From Streptomyces atratus (GTDB taxonomy: Bacteria; Actinomycetota; Actinomycetes; Streptomycetales; Streptomycetaceae): a stretch of 64,000 nt of DNA. The position numbers and the translations under genes are program-made. The notes under the pieces are model-generated. The model searched no databases. It saw only the letters and a program-made list of their open reading frames with translations, and was not told the origin of the DNA. Every line of letters begins with the position of its first letter. The stretch's first letter is position 1. Where the stretch lies: contig NZ_BMRN01000011.1 in NCBI RefSeq assembly GCF_014648655.1, positions 124,001 to 188,000 of the forward strand. The letters run 5' to 3'. Below are positions 32,606 to 39,847 of the stretch, one piece after another.

Positions 32606-32931
32606 CGCTGTGATCCCTTCTCGATGGTCAGCGTCTCGACGGCGTTCTCGATGCACTCCGGTGTCAGGTGGACCGAGAAAGGGCTCACCTCGTAGAACTT
32701 CATCGCTTTTCCGTCCTCCGACAGCTCCAGCCGGGAGGAGACCAGACCGGCCGCCTCCAGCTTTTTCAGATGGACCTGGAGCAGCGCCCTGCTGATGTCC
32801 AGCTCGCGCGCCAGTTGGCTCACGTAGTTCCGTCCCCCCACGAGGGCCGCAACGACCCGCAGCCTGTGCGGGTTGGACAGGGTGGCCAGCACCCGCACCA
32901 GGTCGTCGCCCGTCGGCGTGCGGTCTCTCAT
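32602..32931 (-). CDS. ArsR-type winged-helix transcription regulator
   Basis: A 109-residue regulator from ATG 32931, or 114 from GTG 32946. The winged helix includes LSNPHRLRVVAALVGG, the recognition helix region ELDISRALLQVHLKKLEAAGLV and a beta wing (residues about 20-95). No metal-binding Cys/His pattern of classical ArsR sensors is obvious; a Cys occurs only near the C-terminus (PECIENA). It probably represses its own operon through the palindrome that overlaps its start region and may also control the MMPL pump. Confidence 0.85.
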   Translation of the reverse strand: MRDRTPTGDDLVRVLATLSNPHRLRVVAALVGGRNYVSQLARELDISRALLQVHLKKLEAAGLVSSRLELSEDGKAMKFYEVSPFSVHLTPECIENAVETLTIEKGSQR

Positions 32932-32932
32932 G

Positions 32933-32963
32933 TCAACATCCAGCACATGCCAAAAAATGTTAG
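32933..32963. promoter_or_regulatory. Candidate operator of the ArsR-type regulator
   Basis: Half-sites TCAACAT (32933-32939) and ATGTTAG (32957-32963) are an inverted repeat matching at six of seven positions with a 17-base centre, in an AT-richer patch directly upstream of the regulator start. The position suits autorepression. Confidence 0.5.
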
Positions 32964-33259
32964 CAGGTGCCTTCTCGTGTGAGCATGGGAAATGCGACCA
33001 CTGCTCTCTTCGATTGCGTCGCGTAGGCCACGAGGCGATCGGCCGCCGAGGCGAGCAGCGCCTTCACCCCCCGGCCGGGTCGGGCAGAGACCCCTCGTCC
33101 ATGGCTTCGGCGCGCCTCCTCAGTACGGACGCCGCTCAATAGCGAGGCCCCATGGCAGCTCCCGCCCAAAGCCGCTACGCCGACCTCACGCCTGCCAACC
33201 GGTTGATCTCCATGGCGGGTCGCGGATCCGCCCGCCGGGGCGGCTGGGACGATTCGCCC
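32964..33259. other. Divergent region between the regulator and MFS genes
   Basis: About 300 bases that hold the operator on its left side and the MFS promoter. The in-frame extension 33152-33259 of the MFS gene lies here; its 36 residues do not look like transporter sequence. Confidence 0.4.
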
Positions 33260-34876
33260 ATGGCACCCAGGGCAGGCACTGCTCCGAGTTCGGCAACGGC
33301 GCGACTCGTCCTGTTGACGCTCGCTGCCGGTCAGTTCCTGATGGCGCTCGACAGCTCTGTCATGAACGTCTCGATCGCGACCGTGGCCGACGACGTGGGC
33401 ACGACGGTGACGGGTATCCAAGGGGCCATCACGGCATACACCCTCGTGATGGCGATGTTCATGATCCCCGGAGGTAAGGCCGGGGCGCTGATCGGCCGCA
33501 AACGCGCGTTCGTGATCGGTTGCGGCATCTACGGCTGCGGATCCCTCATCACGGCGCTCGCGCCCAACCTGCCTGTGCTGCTGCTCGGCTGGTCGTTCCT
33601 CGAGGGGGTCGGAGCGGCGCTCATCCTCCCCGCGATCGTGGCGCTCGTGGCCGGCAACTTCGCCACGGAACGTCGTCCTGCGGCCTACGGACTCGTCGCG
33701 GCAGCAGGGGCCGTGGCGATCGCGCTCGGGCCTCTCATCGGGGGTGTCGCCACGACGTACTTCTCGTGGCGGTGGGTCTTCGCCGGGGAGGTCTTGGTGG
33801 TCCTCGGCATCCTGGTGCTTGCCCGTCGCATCGCTGACACTGCGAGCGACGAACGCCCACGCATCGATCTCGTCGGCGCCGCGCTCTCCGCGCTCGGGCT
33901 CGGGATCTTCGTCTACGGGGTGCTCCGCTCGGACGAATGGGGCTGGTTCAGGCCGAAGCCCGACGCGCCTTCGTGGCTCGGGGTTTCCCTGGTCGTGTGG
34001 TTGATGCTGGCAGGGCTGCTTCTGGTCTGGCTCTTCCTCCGCCGGGAGGCCCGACTCGTGGAGCAGCGCAGGGAGCCGCTCATTCACCCATCCATGTTGG
34101 AGAACAAACAGCTCACCGGCGGGCTGACGATGTTCTTCTTCCAGTACCTCGTGCAGATGGGCGTGTTCTTCGTCGTACCGCTCTATCTGTCGGTTGCGCT
34201 GGGCCTGTCCGCGCTCACGACCGGTGCCCGCCTCCTGCCGCTCTCGATCACGCTGCTGGCTGCCGCAGTCCTGATCCCACGCTTCTTCCCCGACGTCTCG
34301 CCGCGGCGCGTGGTGCGGCTCGGGGTTCTCGCGTTGCTCACGGGCGCCGTCGCCCTGATGGCCGCGCTCGATGCAGACGCCGGTGCGGAAATCGTCACCA
34401 TCCCACTCCTGTTGATCGGGCTAGGCATGGGATCGCTGGCGTCCCAGCTCGGGTCAGTCACCGTGTCCGCAGTGCCGGAGCAGCAGAGCGCAGAAGTCGG
34501 CGGCGTCCAGAACGCCGTCACCAACCTCGGCGCCTCGCTCGGAACCGCACTCGCCGGGTCGATCATGATCGCCGCGCTCACGTCCTCGTTCCTGGCCAAC
34601 GTCGAACAGAATCCGGCGGTCCCGGCCGGCGTCAAGAGCAAGGCGACCGTCGAGCTCCGAAGCGGAGCAACCTTCCTGTCGGACGCCCAGCTCAAGACCG
34701 CCCTCGAAGAGGCCGGCACAAGCACGGAGGTGACTCGGGCGACGCTCGACGCGAACGCCGAAGCGAGGCTCGACGGCCTGCGCGCCGCACTCGCCATCCT
34801 CGCCCTCGCCGCTGTCCTCGCGATGTTCTTCACCCACCGGATCCCGACGTCCCAGCCCCGGTCGACGGAGCCATAG
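33260..34876 (+). CDS. DHA2-type MFS drug efflux transporter
   Basis: A 538-residue, 14-helix major facilitator if read from ATG 33260; an ATG at 33152 would add 36 residues. Motif D1 appears as LMALDSSVMNVSIA, motif A as GRKRAF after helix 2 and motif C around AIALGPLIGG in helix 5. These are typical of QacA/EmrB-like H+-driven multidrug pumps. Helices 12-13 bracket a loop of about 90 residues with a coiled, charged character. The gene ends right at the broken methyltransferase gene, so it was probably acquired. It is divergent from the ArsR-type regulator, which may control it. Confidence 0.9.
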   Translation: MAPRAGTAPSSATARLVLLTLAAGQFLMALDSSVMNVSIATVADDVGTTVTGIQGAITAYTLVMAMFMIPGGKAGALIGRKRAFVIGCGIYGCGSLITALAPNLPVLLLGWSFLEGVGAALILPAIVALVAGNFATERRPAAYGLVAAAGAVAIALGPLIGGVATTYFSWRWVFAGEVLVVLGILVLARRIADTASDERPRIDLVGAALSALGLGIFVYGVLRSDEWGWFRPKPDAPSWLGVSLVVWLMLAGLLLVWLFLRREARLVEQRREPLIHPSMLENKQLTGGLTMFFFQYLVQMGVFFVVPLYLSVALGLSALTTGARLLPLSITLLAAAVLIPRFFPDVSPRRVVRLGVLALLTGAVALMAALDADAGAEIVTIPLLLIGLGMGSLASQLGSVTVSAVPEQQSAEVGGVQNAVTNLGASLGTALAGSIMIAALTSSFLANVEQNPAVPAGVKSKATVELRSGATFLSDAQLKTALEEAGTSTEVTRATLDANAEARLDGLRAALAILALAAVLAMFFTHRIPTSQPRSTEP

Positions 34877-34892
34877 CCGCTGACACAGGTCA

Positions 34893-35171
34893 CCAGCCGC
34901 CCCGGTCCGCACCCGATGTCGAGCACTGGGCCCCGGCACCGGGCCGGCACACTGCTGTCGGCACTGTGCGCCGCCGCACACCAGCGCTCGATCTCCAGGG
35001 GCGGCAACCAGCCGTCACCACGTCACAGGAAGAGCGGGCCGCGCCCGGAACGCAGGGCGCGGTCGTACGGGTCGGCCCGCCGGGCCCGAAGCGGATCCAA
35101 GGACCGCGCGGATGCCCGGGAGCCGACGGCCCGACGGATTCCACCGGCCGCGCCGGCTCCAGGGCGCTCAC
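34893..35171 (-). pseudogene. Class I SAM methyltransferase, disrupted N-terminal remnant
   Basis: From a GTG at 35171 (GTGA overlap with the DUF2064 stop) the gene should encode a methyltransferase. Recognisable pieces are DPYDRALRSGRGPLFL, then an in-frame TGA at 35025-35023, then LPPLEIERWCAAA and the SAM-binding LDIGCGPGRLVT. The piece from DPYD on is in a different frame from the GTG start, so there is also a frame change near 35085-35100. The homology stops near 34893, 17 bases past the MFS stop, where the rest of the domain is missing. The gene cannot make a working enzyme. Confidence 0.8.
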
Positions 35172-35791
35172 CTGACGCCTGTCCCGGTCAGCGCCGCGTA
35201 CAGCACGGCGAAACGGCTGCCCGGGACCTTCCCGGCCACCGCCAGGGCGTCGGCGGCGGTATCCACGTCCCGCAGCGCCGGCAGGTCCCGGACGGTGAGA
35301 CCGGCCTCCGTCAGCCGACGGCGCTGCACCCTCCCGGTCTCCGGTACGGACATGGGGACACCGCGCAGCAGTTCCGGGTCCGGCGCGGCGAGTCCGAGGG
35401 CCCAGAAGCCGCCGTCGTGCGCCGGCCCGAACCAGGCGTCGCAACGACCGAATTCCAGTCCGGTGGCCAGGAGTGCCGGAGTCACCTGCGGGGTGTCCAT
35501 TCCGATCAGCAGTGTCGGCCCGGTACATCGGACGAAGGCCGCGGCCAGCCGTTCGTCGAGCCCTCCCGGGGACTGCGGCACCACCTCGAAGCCGACGGGC
35601 AGCCAGGCGCCGGGATTCCCCGCCAGGACCAGGACTCGGCGGTCGGCGGGCGTGGCGAGCACCGCCTCCAGAGTGTCGGCGAGCGCGGCCTCGGCGAGCC
35701 GGGCCGCCTCCGAGGGGCTGAAGGGCGGAGTGAGCCGGGTCTTCACCCGGCCCGGCACCGGCTCCTTGGCGATGACCAGCACGGTGCTCAC
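35168..35791 (-). CDS. DUF2064 (TIGR04282-type) glycosyltransferase-like protein
   Basis: A 207-residue protein with a nucleotidyl/glycosyltransferase A-like fold: VLVIAKEPVPGRVKTRLTP at the start, then LLIGMDTPQVTP and GGFWALGL. This pattern defines DUF2064 proteins found beside family 2 glycosyltransferases. The activity is unproven. The GTG at 35791 overlaps the TGA of the glycosyltransferase gene upstream (GTGA), and its own stop overlapped the start of the now broken methyltransferase gene, so all three once formed one coupled operon. Confidence 0.85.
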   Translation of the reverse strand: MSTVLVIAKEPVPGRVKTRLTPPFSPSEAARLAEAALADTLEAVLATPADRRVLVLAGNPGAWLPVGFEVVPQSPGGLDERLAAAFVRCTGPTLLIGMDTPQVTPALLATGLEFGRCDAWFGPAHDGGFWALGLAAPDPELLRGVPMSVPETGRVQRRRLTEAGLTVRDLPALRDVDTAADALAVAGKVPGSRFAVLYAALTGTGVR

Positions 35792-36495
35792 CGGGCCGCC
35801 TCCAGCGGCTCCTCGCCCAGCACCTTCCGCATGTCCCGTACCGCGTGCCAGGTGCCCCGCCACGTTCCGGTGACCTTCGACTTCCCCGTGCGGGGCAGAT
35901 ACGGGACGTCCCTCTCCCGCACCCGCCAGCCGGCGTCGGCGGCGCGCACCACCATCTGGAGCGGGTAGCCGCTGCGCCGGTCGGTGAGGCCGAGGGAAAG
36001 CAGCGCCTCGCGGCGCGCGGCCCGCATCGGGCCGAGGTCGTGCAGGCGCAGACCGGTGCGACGGCGCAGCATCCGGGCGAGAGCGAGGTTGCCCGCGCGG
36101 GCGTGCGGGGGCCAGGCCCCGCGAGACTGCGGACGCCGCCGCCCCAGAACCAGGTCGGCTTCTCCTGAGGCCACTTGGGCCGCGAAGGAGGTGAGCAGGC
36201 CGGGGTCGAGCGAGGCGTCGCAGTCACAGAAGCAGACGATGTCCGCGTCCGCCGCGAGCAGGCCCGCATGGCAGGCGGCGCCGAAGCCCCGCCTCGGCTC
36301 GCTCACCACGGTGGCACCGAGAGAACGGGCGATCTCCGGGGATCCGTCGGTCGATCCGTTGTCGACGACGATCGGCCGCCAGCCGGGCGGGATCCGTTCC
36401 AGGACCCAGGGCAGGGCCCCTGCCTCGTCCAGACAGGGCAGGACAACGTTCACCGCGTACGGGGCCGCGGAATTCGAGTCGGTCACGGATTTCAC
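35788..36495 (-). CDS. Family 2 glycosyltransferase
   Basis: A 235-residue cytosolic glycosyltransferase resembling dolichyl-phosphate mannose synthases. The donor-binding strand VVLPCLDEAGALPWVLE, the VDNGSTDGS loop and the metal motif in FCDCDASLD are readable, as is the acceptor-side DLGPMRAARREAL. No membrane helix is present. It is the first gene of the operon with DUF2064 and the broken methyltransferase. The frame opens with a GTG at 36495; a second GTG at 36486 is also possible. Confidence 0.88.
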   Translation of the reverse strand: MKSVTDSNSAAPYAVNVVLPCLDEAGALPWVLERIPPGWRPIVVDNGSTDGSPEIARSLGATVVSEPRRGFGAACHAGLLAADADIVCFCDCDASLDPGLLTSFAAQVASGEADLVLGRRRPQSRGAWPPHARAGNLALARMLRRRTGLRLHDLGPMRAARREALLSLGLTDRRSGYPLQMVVRAADAGWRVRERDVPYLPRTGKSKVTGTWRGTWHAVRDMRKVLGEEPLEAAR

Positions 36496-36608
36496 CGTAC
36501 GAATCCGAACCGGGCAGAAGGCATCCGAAGTCCTTACGAAACGCGGACATCGCTCCCCTGCGCCACTTCGGTGCGTCCGTCGGCCGGAGCCCGGTGCGAG
36601 GCGGCCCC

Positions 36609-36746
36609 GTGCACACAGCGCAGCACGTCCTGGTCGTGGACGACGATCCGACCGTCGCCGAAGTGTTGACCGGCTGTCCGGAGCGCGCGGGCTTCACCGT
36701 GGACCGGGCCGCCGACGGCCCGGCCGCGCCGACGTGCGGAACGTGA
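36609..36746 (+). pseudogene. Response-regulator N-terminal stub
   Basis: From a GTG at 36609, 45 codons encode the start of a receiver domain: VLVVDDDPTVAEVL with the acidic pair, then ERAGFTVDRAADGPAA. The frame then ends after PTCGT, well before the phosphorylated Asp would occur, and the epimerase gene end follows 21 bases later. It is most simply a deletion remnant of a response-regulator gene, probably lost together with its kinase. It lies on the opposite strand to its neighbours. Confidence 0.75.
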
Positions 36747-36767
36747 CGGGCGGCTGCCGCTTCGAGG

Positions 36768-37826
36768 TCATCCTCCCCGCAGCCGGCTCGTAGCGAACTC
36801 GGCCATGCCCTCGGCGAATCCGACCTCGGGCCGCCAGCCCAGCTCCGACTTCAGACGACTGGAGTCGGCCGTGATGTGCCGTACGTCCCCGAGCCGGAAC
36901 TCCCCGGTCACCACCGGGGACGGCCCGCCGTGCCCGGCCGCGAGGGCCGCCGCCATCTCTCCCACCGTGTGCGGATCGCCGCTGCCGGTGTTGTACGAGG
37001 TCAGAGCTCCGGGCACCCGGACGTCGATGGCTTCGAGCGCCACCGCGTTGGCTGCGGCCACGTCCCGGACATGGACGAAGTCCCGGCGCTGTCCGCCGTC
37101 CTCGAAGACCCTGGGCGCCTCCCCCCGTGCGAGTGCCGAACGGAAGAGGGAAGCCACTCCGGCGTAAGGGGTGTCTCGGGGCATCCGAGGGCCGTAGACG
37201 TTGTGGTAGCGCAAGGACACCGCACGACCACCGGTGGTACGGGCCCATGCGGCCGCCAGGTGTTCCTGGGCCAGCTTGGTCGTCGCGTAGACATTGCGCG
37301 GATCAGCCGGCGCGTCCTCCCCCACCAGCCCGGGCGACAGCTCCGCACCGCACTGTGGGCACAGCGGCTCGAACCGCCCCGACACCAGATCCTGCTCGGC
37401 GCGCGGACCGGGCCGCACCCACCCGTGGCTCGGGCACTCGTAGCGCCCCTCGCCGTACACGACCATCGACCCGGCGAGCACCAGCCGCTCCACCCCGGTC
37501 TCCGCCATCGCGGCGAGCAGCACGGCGGTCCCGAGATCGTTGCAACCCACGTAGTCGGGCGCGTCCGCGAAGTCCTTTCCGAGACCGACCATCGCGGCCT
37601 GATGGCACACCGCGTCCATCCCGCTCAACGCCTGCCGCACCACGTCCCGGTCTCGTACGTCCCCGCGCACCCACGCGGCACCGCCCAGCTCCGGCGGCCC
37701 GGTCACGCTCCGGTGCGCGGTCGGGAGCAGGCTGTCCAGCACGACCGGTTCGTGCCCACGGGAGATCAGGGTCTTGACGATGTGCGACCCGATGAACCCC
37801 GCACCACCGGTCACAAGTACACGCAT
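36768..37826 (-). CDS. NAD-dependent sugar epimerase/dehydratase (extended SDR)
   Basis: A 352-residue extended short-chain dehydrogenase. The NAD-binding TGGAGFIGSH is at 6-15, the catalytic Ser at about 120 in LAGSMVVYGEG and YATTK at 180-184. Between these lies an insert (about 128-168) with C131, C156 and C159 (CPQCG) that looks like a small zinc-binding knuckle, a feature of some deoxysugar 4-epimerases. The substrate is probably a nucleotide sugar. A TACGGT hexamer seven bases before the ATG and the lack of a ribosome binding site suggest a leaderless transcript. It neighbours the glycosyltransferase operon. Confidence 0.87.
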   Translation of the reverse strand: MRVLVTGGAGFIGSHIVKTLISRGHEPVVLDSLLPTAHRSVTGPPELGGAAWVRGDVRDRDVVRQALSGMDAVCHQAAMVGLGKDFADAPDYVGCNDLGTAVLLAAMAETGVERLVLAGSMVVYGEGRYECPSHGWVRPGPRAEQDLVSGRFEPLCPQCGAELSPGLVGEDAPADPRNVYATTKLAQEHLAAAWARTTGGRAVSLRYHNVYGPRMPRDTPYAGVASLFRSALARGEAPRVFEDGGQRRDFVHVRDVAAANAVALEAIDVRVPGALTSYNTGSGDPHTVGEMAAALAAGHGGPSPVVTGEFRLGDVRHITADSSRLKSELGWRPEVGFAEGMAEFATSRLRGG

Positions 37827-38006
37827 GCGCCCCACCGTACGGACCGGGCGGCGCCGCGTCCCGGTACGCGCGCACGTCAGCGAGCCGTAAGAAAGCGGGC
37901 CGTCACGGCCCCGGCCCCGGCTCATTACGGCCCGGTCGGGACACCTCCCCCTCCCCGTCGGACGTTTTTGCTTCCTTACGGGGTGACGGGCTGTGCTCGT
38001 GAGGGC

Positions 38007-38516
38007 TTACGCCGCGGCGACCTTGGCCGCGAAGGCATCCAGATTGCCCGACATGCGCGCGAGGCGCTCGTCCAGCGTCAGGGACTCCTCGTACCGCCCG
38101 GAACGCAGCTTCGGCTGCCGCTTGCCCCGCAGATACAGAGGGCAGGCGAGGTCCGCGCAGATGTAGATACCGACTGTGTTGCCCTCGCGGCCCCGGGCGC
38201 CCGCCAAGGGGGCAGCGAGCAGGGTGACCCCGGAGGAGGCGTGACCTGTCAGGCAGATCTGGCACATGCTGGACTTCACGGCGCTGGTACGCCTCACGGA
38301 GGGTATACGCAGAGATATCCCCAGCGGACCCTGTGCGCGGGACACCACGAGGTGTGCCCGCAGCGGCGCTCCAGGATCCACCCATCCCAAGAAGTCCAGG
38401 TCATCCCAGGGAAGTTCGTCGAAGTCGAGCGGCAGCCGAAGCCGCGCCGCCTCACCCTTGGTGCAGTTCACGAAGGATGAGCGGATCTGTTTCTCACTGA
38501 GCGGCTCCACGAGCAT
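38007..38516 (-). CDS. FBP/FusB-like zinc-finger protein
   Basis: A 169-residue protein with an N-terminal helical part (LSEKQIRSSFVNCTKGEA) and a treble-clef zinc finger formed by CQIC near residue 84 and CADLAC near 121. This matches FBP-domain proteins related to FusB, which bind elongation factor G and rescue ribosomes stalled by fusidic acid. A role in translation is therefore plausible but not shown for the streptomycete protein. It is transcribed alone; no terminator hairpin is obvious downstream in the 180 bases before the epimerase start. Confidence 0.85.
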   Translation of the reverse strand: MLVEPLSEKQIRSSFVNCTKGEAARLRLPLDFDELPWDDLDFLGWVDPGAPLRAHLVVSRAQGPLGISLRIPSVRRTSAVKSSMCQICLTGHASSGVTLLAAPLAGARGREGNTVGIYICADLACPLYLRGKRQPKLRSGRYEESLTLDERLARMSGNLDAFAAKVAAA

Positions 38517-38795
38517 CGACCCTATGTCCGTCCCCGACCGGCCCGCATCTCAATATCCCGGTGCGGTGAGCGCCCGGCCGAGGGGCGGCCTTCTCCTGGA
38601 CGGTGCCCCGCCCACGGATGCCCGTGCGGCACGGATCCGGTCCGCGAAGGGGCGGATACCCGGCCTGCGGCCAGTCCCTGCCGCCTGCGTCGGGACAAGC
38701 GCTCTCGGCAACGGAAGCCCGAGATGCACCTTTCGCACTCAAATGCGAATCTGGAAGTGGCCCATCGTCCGAGATCCGTTACAGGAGGCACGATC

Positions 38796-38969
38796 GTGGG
38801 CAAGAAGCAGAGTCGGCAGAACCGAGGTGCCCGCACCGGCGGCCACGAACGCAGCGCTGCTCCGGAGACGAAGGAACAGCCGACGCAGCGAACGGCTGCC
38901 CAGGACACGGTGCACTCGATCTCAGAACAGGTCTCCCACCGGAAGCAGCGGAGGTTCGGTCACAACTGA
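38796..38969 (+). CDS. Small basic hydrophilic protein
   Basis: A 57-residue protein read from a GTG at 38796 with a perfect AGGAGG seven bases upstream. It is rich in Lys, Arg, Gln, Ser and Gly, begins GKKQSRQNRGA and has no hydrophobic segment; it is likely unstructured or nucleic-acid associated. I do not recognise a named family. It is monocistronic and ended by the very long hairpin 14 bases after its stop, which supports a real gene. Confidence 0.65.
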   Translation: MGKKQSRQNRGARTGGHERSAAPETKEQPTQRTAAQDTVHSISEQVSHRKQRRFGHN

Positions 38970-38982
38970 CCCTCGTAGATCT

Positions 38983-39047
38983 ACGACAACCGCCCTCTGT
39001 GGTGGCAACCCCGCGTCGGGGTTGCCACCACAGAGGGCGGTTGTCGT
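38983..39047. terminator. 30-bp perfect hairpin
   Basis: Arms 38983-39012 and 39018-39047 are perfectly complementary over 30 bases around a 5-base loop. It follows the small basic protein gene and can act as a strong terminator. Its length and perfection are far beyond the other terminators in the window, so a mobile inverted-repeat element is an alternative. Confidence 0.8.
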
Positions 39048-39198
39048 CAGGGCCGACGGTTTTGGCCGTCCGCCGGCCCGGAGCGGTCCCGGAAGAGTTC
39101 TTGATGGCTTCTTCACAGGTCCTTCATGGGCGCGGTCCTACATTCGTCGCCGTCCGGCCGGAGCGGAAGCCGGGCGACGGCCAATGTGCGAGGAGCCC

Positions 39199-39783
39199 AT
39201 GAGCATGAGTGCGCGTCGGTGGTACGGGGGAAGGCTGCTGATCGGGGTGGTGTCGGTGGCGACGTTGACCGTGACCGGCTGCGGAGGCGGCGGCAACAGC
39301 GGGAACGAGGTCGCCTCGGCGTCGAACGGCAAGACCGGCGCCACGGCCTCCAAGAGCGGTTCGAGCGAGCTGGCCGACTATGTCGAGGGGCAGCGGAAGT
39401 GGGTCGAATGCCTGCGCGACGAAGGGTTCGACACCCCCGATCCCGACTCCAGGGGCAGGGTCGAATTCGGCGACAATTCCAAGTGGAAGCGTGATCCGAA
39501 AGCCCTCAAGGCTCAGGAGAAGTGCGCGAGCCTCAGCCTGCCCATCCCTGAGAGCGTCCTCAAGGAGCAGCGGCCCGAACTCTCCGAGGAGGAGATCGGG
39601 AAGAACCGGCGGTACGCGAAGTGCATGCAGGAGCACGGAGCGCCCGACTTCCCCGACACCGGTGCCGACGGCCACTTCCAGGAATCCCCCTGGGACTCGG
39701 CATCGGCGGGTGCCAAGCGCGCCGCGCGCGCGTGCGCCCCGGTCATCGGTATCCCGGTCGACGCACCCACACCCAAGGGCTGA
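39199..39783 (+). CDS. Secreted lipoprotein of an ABC efflux operon
   Basis: The 194-residue product has a signal peptide with a lipobox ending VTGC near residue 27, a Gly/Ser/Asn-rich linker and a soluble domain with four conserved-looking cysteines (WVECLRDEGF, EKCASLSLP, AKCMQEHG, RACAPVIG) that may form two disulfides. I do not recognise a formal domain name. GAGGAG precedes the ATG at 39199. It is followed after 64 bases by the adaptor gene of a MacB-like exporter, so it is probably an extracellular accessory or sensor subunit. Confidence 0.8.
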   Translation: MSMSARRWYGGRLLIGVVSVATLTVTGCGGGGNSGNEVASASNGKTGATASKSGSSELADYVEGQRKWVECLRDEGFDTPDPDSRGRVEFGDNSKWKRDPKALKAQEKCASLSLPIPESVLKEQRPELSEEEIGKNRRYAKCMQEHGAPDFPDTGADGHFQESPWDSASAGAKRAARACAPVIGIPVDAPTPKG

Positions 39784-39847
39784 TGGAACCGGCGCCGTGA
39801 ACGTCGTGAAGGGCACGGGCAATCAGCCGACAGCAGTGGGGGAAGAC

